NCBI GenBank assembly: GCA_029861825.1
Contig: JAOTYN010000208.1
Span: 1 to 7,462, forward strand
DNA length: 7,462 nucleotides
Direction: 5' to 3'
Source: Cyclobacteriaceae bacterium
GTDB lineage: Bacteria > Bacteroidota > Bacteroidia > Cytophagales > Cyclobacteriaceae
Below, one piece after another: positions 1 through 5,838 of the stretch. The notes below the pieces were generated by a model, which worked only from the letters and a program-made list of their open reading frames with translations, had not been told where the DNA came from and searched no databases. Position numbers and translations under genes: made by a program. Position 1 is the first letter of the stretch; the number at the start of each line of letters is the position of its first letter.

Positions 1-69
1 TAACCTAAGCATATAGAATAAATACAATTATATCCCGTAGTATGGGGGTTATTGAATAGGAAATAATAG

Positions 70-91
70 CATGAGCTAGTGGTGCTTCATG
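70..91 (+). terminator. Possible terminator hairpin for an upstream plus-strand gene
   Basis: CATGAGC (70-76) can pair with GCTTCATG (84-91) through seven base pairs with one bulged T, around a seven-base loop. A T-rich stretch (TTCATTTTCTT) follows. This resembles a weak factor-independent terminator for a gene lying to the left of the window, but no coding end is visible there. It could equally be part of the leader of the acylase gene, whose start is about 43 bases downstream. The stem is short, so the call is tentative. Confidence 0.25.
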
Positions 92-133
92 TTCATTTTC
101 TTATCTTACTTATCGGGCTTTTCTGTATAAAAA

Positions 134-2296
134 ATGAAATACATTTATGTGATAGTGGGACTACTGCTGTTCAGTTGTAGTCAGCCGGAAAAAAGCACAG
201 AACTGCAGCGATGGGAGGCAAGGGCTGCCAATACTACTATAATTCGAGATGACTTTGGGGTCCCTCATATTTATGGTAAAAGTGACGCTGATGCAGTCTT
301 TGGTTTACTATATGCACAATGTGAGGATGACTTCCCCCGTGTAGAGCGCAATTATATCTGGGCTATCGGCCGATTGGCGGAAGTAGAAGGGGAGGAGGCC
401 CTGGCTAGTGATTTGCGCGCCCGCTTGTTTATGAGCAAAGAGCAGGCTATCGAATATTATCGAAACAGTCCGAAATGGCTGAGAGAGCTATGTGATGCCT
501 TTGCCGATGGTATTAATTACTATCTACACACACACCCGGAGGTTAGGCCGCAGTTGCTTACAAGATTTGAACCCTGGATGCCCATGTATTTCAGCGAGGG
601 TTCTATTGGAGGCGACATAGAGCGTATTTCAGTTAAAGGGATCCAGGAGTTTTACGAAGCTCAGCTAGAGCCAAGTCTGGCGGAAGTACCATCATTGGTT
701 CCTGATGAGCCCAGGGGTTCCAACGGGTTTGCCATATCCGGAGAACTGACAAGAAGCGGTAACACCATGTTGCTAATTAATCCTCATACCTCGTTTTATT
801 TTAGAGGTGAGGTGCACATGGTCAGTGAGGAAGGCCTTAATGCTTACGGAGCTGTAACCTGGGGGCAGTTTTTTGTGTATCAAGGATTCAATGAAAAAAC
901 CGGCTGGATGCATACTTCCACCTATACCGATGTTATCGACGAATTTGTGGAAGATATTGTGGATGAGGACGGCCTAAAAATGTATCGCTACGGAGATCAG
1001 TTACGACCGGTTCAGATTTCCGAAGTGACCTTAAAGTACCGGGATGGAGCTATAATGTCAGAAACCACCTTCCCCATGTATCACACTCATCACGGACCGA
1101 TAACACATCTGGTGGACAATCAATGGACGGCAACCGCCCTTATGTGGGAACCGGTCAGGGCTTTAACTCAGTCTTACACCCGCACCAAACTGAATGGCCA
1201 CGCCCAGTTCCGTGAAATGATGAATATGAGGACTAATTCCTCCAACAATACAGTGTATGCTGACGCTCAAGGCAATATCGGTTATTATCACGGCAACTTT
1301 ATCCCCGTCCGCGACCAGCAGTTTGACTACACCAAACCGGTTGACGGCGGCAATCCACAAACCGATTGGCAGGGTTTACACACCGTGGATGAATCTATTA
1401 CGGTATTCAACCCCCCCAACGGATGGATACAAAACTGTAACTCAACTCCCTTTACAGCGGCCCTGGAGTACAGCCCAAAGCGAGAAGATTACCCTCGATA
1501 TATGTCGATTGATCGAGAGAACTTCAGAGGAGTTCATGCTATACGTTTGCTAACGGGAATTAGCGATCTGACCCTTGACAAGCTGATCCATTTGGCATAT
1601 GACCCACATCTTCCGGGTTTTGAGAAGTTAATACCTGGATTGATTGAAGCCTACTACGACAACCCCAGCGAGGAATTGCGAGGCCCTATCGAAAAACTAC
1701 GGGATTGGGATTTCCGGGTTTCCACTGAATCAGTGGCCATGTCTTTGGCACATTATTACGGTACCATGTGCTATCGAGAGGGCAAATCACCGGAAATGCT
1801 GCGAAACTTACCCATGCAGCGGCTAAACTATTTTGGCACCGATGCTCCGTTTGATGAACGGTTGGAACTTTTTGCTGAGGCAGTCAATCAACTGAACACC
1901 GATTTTGGAACCTGGGAGACCCCATGGGGCGAGATCAATAGGTTTCAAAGGTTGAGCGGTGATATTGTGCCTGAGTTTGATGATGATAAACCCAGTATCC
2001 CCGTGGGACTAGCTTCCGGTAATTGGGGGGCCTTGGCAGCATATGGCGATCGTTTTCAGGATGATAACAAAAAGCTATATGGTACCCGTGGCAATAGCTT
2101 TGTAGCAGTAGTGGAGTTTGGGGAGAAAGTGAAAGCTAAAAGCCTGCTGGCCGGAGGGCAAAGTAACGATCCGAATTCCACTCATTTCGATGATCAGGCA
2201 CAAAGGTATGCGGAGGTAGTGTTCAAGGATGTTGCTTATTATCGGGAAGATGTTGAGGCACGCGCCCAGCGTACCTATCATCCGGGGGAGCGATAA
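134..2296 (+). CDS. Penicillin amidase / acyl-homoserine-lactone acylase family lipoprotein (peptidase S45)
   Basis: This 720-residue protein belongs to the S45 family of N-terminal-nucleophile hydrolases, which cut amide bonds of acylated substrates such as beta-lactams, N-acyl-homoserine lactones or acyl-peptides. A lipoprotein signal is visible: short hydrophobic stretch, then LFSC with lipidated Cys15. The mature protein should therefore be membrane-anchored on the periplasmic or outer face. Residues about 30-170 form the alpha chain, including the family-typical DDFGVPHIYG (39-48). A spacer of roughly 25 residues precedes RGSNGFA, where Ser196 should become the free N-terminal nucleophile of a 525-residue beta chain after self-cleavage. 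His218 in NPH is beta position 23, matching the His of PvdQ. Asn436 in NCNSTP is beta position 241, the place of the oxyanion Asn in penicillin G acylase. The C-terminal GGQSNDPNSTHFDDQ (674-688) is also typical of the family. Length is normal and no disruption is seen. No clear ribosome binding site precedes the ATG, only A-rich DNA. Substrate cannot be told from sequence. Confidence 0.93.
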   Translation: MKYIYVIVGLLLFSCSQPEKSTELQRWEARAANTTIIRDDFGVPHIYGKSDADAVFGLLYAQCEDDFPRVERNYIWAIGRLAEVEGEEALASDLRARLFMSKEQAIEYYRNSPKWLRELCDAFADGINYYLHTHPEVRPQLLTRFEPWMPMYFSEGSIGGDIERISVKGIQEFYEAQLEPSLAEVPSLVPDEPRGSNGFAISGELTRSGNTMLLINPHTSFYFRGEVHMVSEEGLNAYGAVTWGQFFVYQGFNEKTGWMHTSTYTDVIDEFVEDIVDEDGLKMYRYGDQLRPVQISEVTLKYRDGAIMSETTFPMYHTHHGPITHLVDNQWTATALMWEPVRALTQSYTRTKLNGHAQFREMMNMRTNSSNNTVYADAQGNIGYYHGNFIPVRDQQFDYTKPVDGGNPQTDWQGLHTVDESITVFNPPNGWIQNCNSTPFTAALEYSPKREDYPRYMSIDRENFRGVHAIRLLTGISDLTLDKLIHLAYDPHLPGFEKLIPGLIEAYYDNPSEELRGPIEKLRDWDFRVSTESVAMSLAHYYGTMCYREGKSPEMLRNLPMQRLNYFGTDAPFDERLELFAEAVNQLNTDFGTWETPWGEINRFQRLSGDIVPEFDDDKPSIPVGLASGNWGALAAYGDRFQDDNKKLYGTRGNSFVAVVEFGEKVKAKSLLAGGQSNDPNSTHFDDQAQRYAEVVFKDVAYYREDVEARAQRTYHPGER

Positions 2297-2438
2297 TTGG
2301 AGGCTAACTCAGATGGGTGGCCGGTCTAATATTACCTACTAGAATTTCATAGACAAGATTTGGGGGGAATTGAACAGTTCTATTAGCAGTAAAACATGGA
2401 CATTGAAAATGGGTTAAGCCGAATTTGTTGAACGCTTT

Positions 2439-2457
2439 AACCACGTAGCGTGGTTTT
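2439..2457 (+). terminator. Perfect 7-bp hairpin with short T tail, likely end of acylase transcript
   Basis: AACCACG (2439-2445) and CGTGGTT (2449-2455) are perfect inverted copies around the three-base loop TAG, followed directly by TT then C. The stem is strong for its length and lies 143 bases after the acylase stop, so it may terminate that transcript. The T tail is short (four T in all, two of them in the stem), which lowers confidence. Its left arm overlaps another possible stem (2412-2442), so the two cannot form together. Confidence 0.4.
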
Positions 2458-2503
2458 CGAGGATATAATATCTGTCCATCTGCCGTTGAAAAGATCTCAG
2501 GGA

Positions 2504-2534
2504 TTTCCCCGATATTTCATAACACGTAATTCTG
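2504..2534 (+). promoter_or_regulatory. Weak Bacteroidota-type promoter candidate
   Basis: TTTC at 2504-2507 is separated by exactly 19 bases from TAATTCTG at 2527-2534. The published main-sigma consensus for this phylum is TTTG, 19-21 bases, TAnnTTTG, so this has one mismatch in each element. Transcription would start near 2541, giving a leader of about 60 bases to the ATG at 2600. It was found by eye, and such matches occur by chance in AT-rich DNA. Confidence 0.3.
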
Positions 2535-2543
2535 CTGATGTTG

Positions 2544-2571
2544 CCTGCATTTAATAATAGCAATTTGCAGG
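2544..2571 (+). other. Leader hairpin upstream of the exported-protein gene
   Basis: CCTGCA (2544-2549) and TGCAGG (2566-2571) are perfect inverted copies around a 16-base AT-rich loop. The right arm ends two bases before the ATG at 2573 and 28 bases before the preferred ATG at 2600. If the promoter candidate at 2504-2534 is real, this hairpin would sit at the very 5' end of the messenger RNA, where it could stabilise the transcript. A six-base stem may also be chance. Confidence 0.3.
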
Positions 2572-2599
2572 TATGAATCCCTATTTAAATTGTTTACCA

Positions 2600-3508
2600 A
2601 TGAAACGAATAACCTTTATAGCAGCGATAATTCTAAGTGCTATAAAACTACAGGCCCAGCCGCTGCCCCAACATGTAGAATTCCAGGAAATGGGTTTGAG
2701 TTTTGATATCCCTCAAGGTTGGCAAGGCCAATTGTTGGAAGATGCCATAGTATTAGGGCATCAAACTCTGCCCGGGATCATCATAATCACTGAAAATCTC
2801 AGCAAAACCAACACTGAATTAAAAAATATCGCGATGAAAGGCGTCTTTGAAGAGGGCATTCGGTTGAAGCCGATTGGTGATTTTCGCACCGCCGGTAAAA
2901 CGAAGGTCGAGGGTTATTATGAGGGAGATTTCAATGGTAGCTTCATAAAATGTTATGCCCAAGGCCTTATAAACGGGTTAGGCAGTGGAATGAACATTTT
3001 CGTTCTTACCGAAAAGGATAAATTCACGGTACAACATGAGCTGGAGGCAAAAAAGTTGGCGAATTCTGTAAGTTTCTTTGAATCCAAGGACGCTCCAAGT
3101 ACCAAACTATGGAAAAAGAAAATTGTAGGACGGCAACTTAAATACATGCATACCTCAGGGGAGTATGACACTAACGGAGGAGGATCTAGCCTTTACAAAA
3201 CCATCACCATAGACCTATGCGTCAATGGGCAATTTACCTATTACAATAATACCAACTATGCCTACGACACCGGAGAACCGGCTATGGATAGCGGCCAGCC
3301 TGAAGTATATACCGGGTCCGGATATGGCAATAACACGTTGGATTCACAAGGTGGCTACAAACTTTTTTCAGATCAGAATGAAACATATTTGGAACTCCAC
3401 TTTTATAATGGTGATATCCATGAATATGTACTGGCCACCGACGAAAACCATGATGCGCTTTTAAACGGAGAGCGGTATTTTATAACGGATACTGAGACCT
3501 GTTATTGA
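2600..3508 (+). CDS. Exported protein of unknown function with two beta-rich parts
   Basis: I do not recognise a named family. The start at 2600 is preferred over the in-frame ATG at 2573 because it gives a clean signal peptide: MKR, a hydrophobic core, and a signal-peptidase I site after LQA (residue 19). The protein is then 302 residues and should be periplasmic or secreted. Residues about 26-160 contain GLSFDIPQGW (32-41), a pattern common at the start of PsbP/Mog1-like domains of secreted proteins. Residues about 178-298 look like a separate beta domain of lipocalin-like type: an LCVNGQFTYY strand (206-215), a Gly/Ser/Asn-rich middle, GGYKLFS (251-257), YLELHFYNGDIHEY (263-276) and LNGERYF (288-294). 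These comparisons are from memory of pattern, not a search. Cysteines are at 118, 207 and 301. No lipobox, membrane helix or type IX secretion tail is seen. It faces the membrane-protein gene tail to tail, 73 bases away. Confidence 0.85.
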   Translation: MKRITFIAAIILSAIKLQAQPLPQHVEFQEMGLSFDIPQGWQGQLLEDAIVLGHQTLPGIIIITENLSKTNTELKNIAMKGVFEEGIRLKPIGDFRTAGKTKVEGYYEGDFNGSFIKCYAQGLINGLGSGMNIFVLTEKDKFTVQHELEAKKLANSVSFFESKDAPSTKLWKKKIVGRQLKYMHTSGEYDTNGGGSSLYKTITIDLCVNGQFTYYNNTNYAYDTGEPAMDSGQPEVYTGSGYGNNTLDSQGGYKLFSDQNETYLELHFYNGDIHEYVLATDENHDALLNGERYFITDTETCY

Positions 3509-3545
3509 CATAAACTAGTGGAACCCCACAATCCTTCCTCTGATT

Positions 3546-3570
3546 GGGCGGATGTGTATGAGATCCACCC
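3546..3570. terminator. Hairpin between convergent genes, possible shared terminator
   Basis: GGGCGGAT (3546-3553) pairs with ATCCACCC (3563-3570) at seven of eight positions around a nine-base loop. It lies in the 73-base gap between two convergent genes, the usual place for a two-way terminator. Neither strand has a clear T run after the stem, so it may instead be an mRNA 3'-end structure or chance. Confidence 0.27.
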
Positions 3571-3581
3571 TTGAAAACGGA

Positions 3582-4028
3582 TCATCTTAAGCGCCGGTAA
3601 ATTTTGGTGATTGAGGGAATTAGTACCAGGCCAAACACTACACAAAGTCCTCCAAAAAGCAAGTGAATGAGTACGGTTAATTGAAGGAAACCCTTGGCTG
3701 CCAATTTGGAATCAAAGGGGATCACCAGTAGAACCGCATAGATAAGCAATCCAAAAAGAGTCCCTTTGAGCCACGCTTTCCCCGGTAATATCCTTCTTAT
3801 AAGGGTATAGCCTGCGCCAGCCAAGATCCCTGTCAGACTGCCGAAGGCCATCACTTCCAAGCTGCCACCCAGACTAGCTCCCGGAGTAACTCCTCCTATC
3901 AGGGCTATAATACGCATGATCAATCGTCCGCCGATACCCAGGACAACTGTCCCCACCATAGCCCCTGCAAGTAACCCAGCAGTGAGCTTTTTAATATGTT
4001 GACGCAGTGCAAGAGAATATGATTTCAT
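3582..4028 (-). CDS. Small four-helix membrane protein of unknown function
   Basis: This 148-residue protein is highly hydrophobic and Gly-rich, with four likely membrane helices at about 17-37, 58-78, 86-104 and 113-138. The basic N-terminus (RQHIKK) and basic C-terminus (KIYRRLR) suggest both ends are cytoplasmic. The most distinctive segment is GIGGRLIMRIIALIGG (31-46), followed by PGASLGGSLEV; similar segments occur in uncharacterised bacterial membrane proteins, but I know no tested function. No enzymatic or transporter signature is visible. The ATG has only a weak purine-rich sequence before it. The gene stands alone, 350 bases from the metallopeptidase gene on the same strand, and probably has its own promoter, close to a perfect inverted repeat at 4089-4104. 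Confidence 0.83.
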   Translation of the reverse strand: MKSYSLALRQHIKKLTAGLLAGAMVGTVVLGIGGRLIMRIIALIGGVTPGASLGGSLEVMAFGSLTGILAGAGYTLIRRILPGKAWLKGTLFGLLIYAVLLVIPFDSKLAAKGFLQLTVLIHLLFGGLCVVFGLVLIPSITKIYRRLR

Positions 4029-4088
4029 GAAAGCGGAATGCTATTATCTAATTATACGAATCGATATCAATTTGTTTTCATTTTGACA

Positions 4089-4104
4089 GATATTGAGCAA
4101 TATC
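4089..4104. promoter_or_regulatory. Perfect 16-bp inverted repeat, candidate operator
   Basis: GATATTG (4089-4095) and CAATATC (4098-4104) are exact inverted copies separated by two bases. The element ends 61 bases upstream of the membrane-protein ATG at 4028, within promoter range. Short symmetric dyads of this kind are typical binding sites for dimeric repressors. A related GATATC palindrome followed by AA lies nearer the gene, around 4063. No regulator gene is in the window, so binding is inferred. Confidence 0.4.
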
Positions 4105-4298
4105 GTAACTCAAACAATCCCTATTACCTCTATTATGATCTACTTGGGGACCCCGCCCGAGCCCCACCTGCCAGCCGGCCATCAGAGTAGCAGCAGTTCG
4201 ATAAACAGACCTGAATTTGTTTTTTTCTTCTAAGTTAGGGTTCAGGAGTGTCAGTAATTGAGATTGAACTAATAAAAATTATTCGCTTTTTAAAATAC

Positions 4299-4312
4299 CG
4301 GCAGGTTAGCCG
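4299..4312 (-). terminator. Weak hairpin downstream of the M48 gene
   Basis: On the minus strand CGGC and GCCG form a four-base-pair stem around a six-base loop, followed by GTATTTT. It lies about 67 bases after the metallopeptidase stop. The position suits a terminator, but the stem is short and the T run interrupted. Confidence 0.2.
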
Positions 4313-4378
4313 TTTGAGGGCCTGAGAACAAGAACAGGTAATACGCCCCAGTGAAAAGGAATATTATGGGATCAATTG

Positions 4379-5812
4379 TTACTTCATTTGTTTATTGTAT
4401 TTCCCGCCTGGGAATTTTGCCAGGTATGATTCTTGGATTTTCATTTTTACCTCTTCCTTTGAGGTAAAATCACAGATCTTCCATAACAAATAATAATGTT
4501 CTTCATCCATCATATTGAAGTTCTGTTTATTGTTGAGAAAATGGAAGACTACCTCTCCCAGTTCTTGTTTAGTAAGGTTATGCAGAAAATTATTTACCAT
4601 TCGTAGTTCTTCGGAATATTCACCGGTGAATTTAGGTACATATATTCCGAAAAAATCGAAATGCTCATACAGATTGATCAGTATCTTTCCGATAACGGAT
4701 GTCAAGTAGCGGTTGGCCGGATAGATACTTTTTAGTTGCAGTGCTTCATGCAGGCCGATATCATATCGTCGAGAAAAGAAAGCGCTTTCAACCGTTTCAA
4801 ATTGTGCCATTTTTATAGCCAAATCCATTAAATCTAGGGATTGTATATTTTCCGAACCGGCGCTTTCGCTGTGGTAGTTGGTAAGTTTAGCTACACGGTT
4901 ATGCATATCCGGATGAGTTAGCAATGAGTCATCGTTAAAAACCAGAGAGGAGGGTTTCAAACTATAAATTCCCAGTCTTCTTTGTAGCCACTTCTTCTTA
5001 AACGGATAGTTCTTAAAGTCTAAATCTTGGAACAGTCGATCTCCTAAAGGCCGTGTCGGATAAAGGGCCGAATCGAGCATATTAAGTATCTCAAAAGGTG
5101 CGTCACTGTGATAATTGGTTGCTGTAAATAACAGATAACCCAATGAATCTGCCTCTATTTCTGAACTTCGAGAATAGCGACCCCAATTATTAACCCAATC
5201 TCTTAGTTCAGTGGCTTCTTCGGGATTAATGTCTCCTTCCAGCAGGCTTTTAAAACTGCTTTGCGCCGTTTTGGTTTGGTTACTTTCAAAGTATTTAAGG
5301 GTTCGATTTTTGGAATGCTCTAATTCGTAGTGAGCCATCTCATGGGATAGTACGAATCCCAATTGACTTTCATTTTCGATTCGTGCTAGCAGTCCCACAT
5401 TCAAGATCACTGTTCCCTCACCAACGCAATAGGCATTTACGTCAGGGCTTCTGCTAAGCAGAATAGTCTTAATAGAGTTATTAATGTTGTTTTCCCTATT
5501 GATGTTTTCCAGAACGGAATAGAGGACCTGATTCAAGGTATCGTCCTTGATGAAACCCTCATTTTTTACCACCCGGATCAAGGCTTCCGTACGCTTTTTA
5601 TACAGGTTGTTGATCCGCACCTTTTTGCTAGACTCAATTGAATTCCGAGTAGCTTTGTGTTGTTTTTCCAAAGTTTTAATAAGCTCGGTTGAATTGTGAG
5701 CGTATTTGTTTCTTGGAGTATAATTCTCCTCGAATTGTGCTAATGTGTGGGTGCAACAAAATAGCATCAAAACCAATGAGGTCCACATGACGTATGGACT
5801 GAGCAGTTTCAT
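4379..5812 (-). CDS. Exported M48 family zinc metallopeptidase
   Basis: This 477-residue protein carries the M48 zinc-protease core. HEMAH at 157-161 supplies zinc ligands His157 and His161 and the catalytic Glu158. SEIEAD (217-222) is the family ExxAD motif with Glu218 as likely third ligand. THPDMHNR (299-306) matches the conserved HP..xR segment near the end of M48 domains; in E. coli BepA a His in this segment acts as a switch on the zinc. An N-terminal signal peptide (hydrophobic 9-19, cleavage likely after TLA, residue 25) places it in the periplasm. The two cysteines at 19-20 do not fit a lipobox. Residues 40-80 are charged and helical; the protease core is about 85-310. The remaining 165 residues are mostly helical with no repeat I can name. 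Unlike HtpX it has no membrane helices in the core, so a BepA/LoiP-like role in envelope or outer-membrane protein quality control is the likeliest inference. It follows the S9 peptidase gene by 26 bases. Confidence 0.92.
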   Translation of the reverse strand: MKLLSPYVMWTSLVLMLFCCTHTLAQFEENYTPRNKYAHNSTELIKTLEKQHKATRNSIESSKKVRINNLYKKRTEALIRVVKNEGFIKDDTLNQVLYSVLENINRENNINNSIKTILLSRSPDVNAYCVGEGTVILNVGLLARIENESQLGFVLSHEMAHYELEHSKNRTLKYFESNQTKTAQSSFKSLLEGDINPEEATELRDWVNNWGRYSRSSEIEADSLGYLLFTATNYHSDAPFEILNMLDSALYPTRPLGDRLFQDLDFKNYPFKKKWLQRRLGIYSLKPSSLVFNDDSLLTHPDMHNRVAKLTNYHSESAGSENIQSLDLMDLAIKMAQFETVESAFFSRRYDIGLHEALQLKSIYPANRYLTSVIGKILINLYEHFDFFGIYVPKFTGEYSEELRMVNNFLHNLTKQELGEVVFHFLNNKQNFNMMDEEHYYLLWKICDFTSKEEVKMKIQESYLAKFPGGKYNKQMK

Positions 5813-5838
5813 TCAGAAAGTTCTTAACACAAATTTAA

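Larger units (their letters stand above)
2297..2599. other. Intergenic region between the acylase gene and the next plus-strand gene
   Basis: About 300 bases without a supported gene. It contains two overlapping hairpins (2412-2442 and 2439-2457), a weak Bacteroidota-type promoter candidate (2504-2534), and a hairpin just before the alternative start codon at 2573 (2544-2571). These are described separately. No tRNA, repeat array or insertion-sequence end was recognised. Confidence 0.6.
4029..4378. other. Intergenic region between metallopeptidase and membrane-protein genes
   Basis: This 350-base stretch lies downstream of the M48 gene and upstream of the membrane-protein gene, both on the minus strand. 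It holds an inverted repeat near the membrane-protein gene (4089-4104), a GC-rich block (4146-4180) out of keeping with its AT-rich surroundings, and a weak hairpin (4299-4312). A 32-codon reading frame (4135-4233, plus) crosses the GC-rich block but has no supporting features. No RNA gene was recognised. Confidence 0.6.

Noticed and set aside
1163..1553. Overlapping reading frames on both strands inside the acylase gene
   Set aside because: They are shadows of a gene with complete catalytic motifs and have no family resemblance or start signals.
2413..2442. Integron attC-like core sites (GTTAAGC and CTTTAAC)
   Set aside because: GTTRRRY precedes the inverse core, the opposite order to a real attC; the second core has an extra T and does not fit RYYYAAC; and no integrase or cassette is nearby.
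2573..2599. ATG at 2573 as the start of the exported protein
   Set aside because: It adds MNPYLNCLP before a perfectly formed signal peptide starting MKR at 2600. Neither ATG has a good ribosome binding site, so the signal peptide decides.
4085..4107. Sigma-70-like TTGACA on the plus strand
   Set aside because: No matching -10 element at the right spacing, no plus-strand gene downstream, and this phylum does not use the TTGACA/TATAAT pattern.
4135..4233. 32-codon plus-strand reading frame across the GC-rich block
   Set aside because: Low-complexity Pro/Ser/Phe-rich product, no ribosome binding site and no recognisable homology; probably chance.
4166..4306. ACCTGCC / GGCAGGT inverted pair, about 130 bases apart
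   Set aside because: Seven bases at this distance is expected by chance, and neither end is associated with a target-site duplication or transposase.
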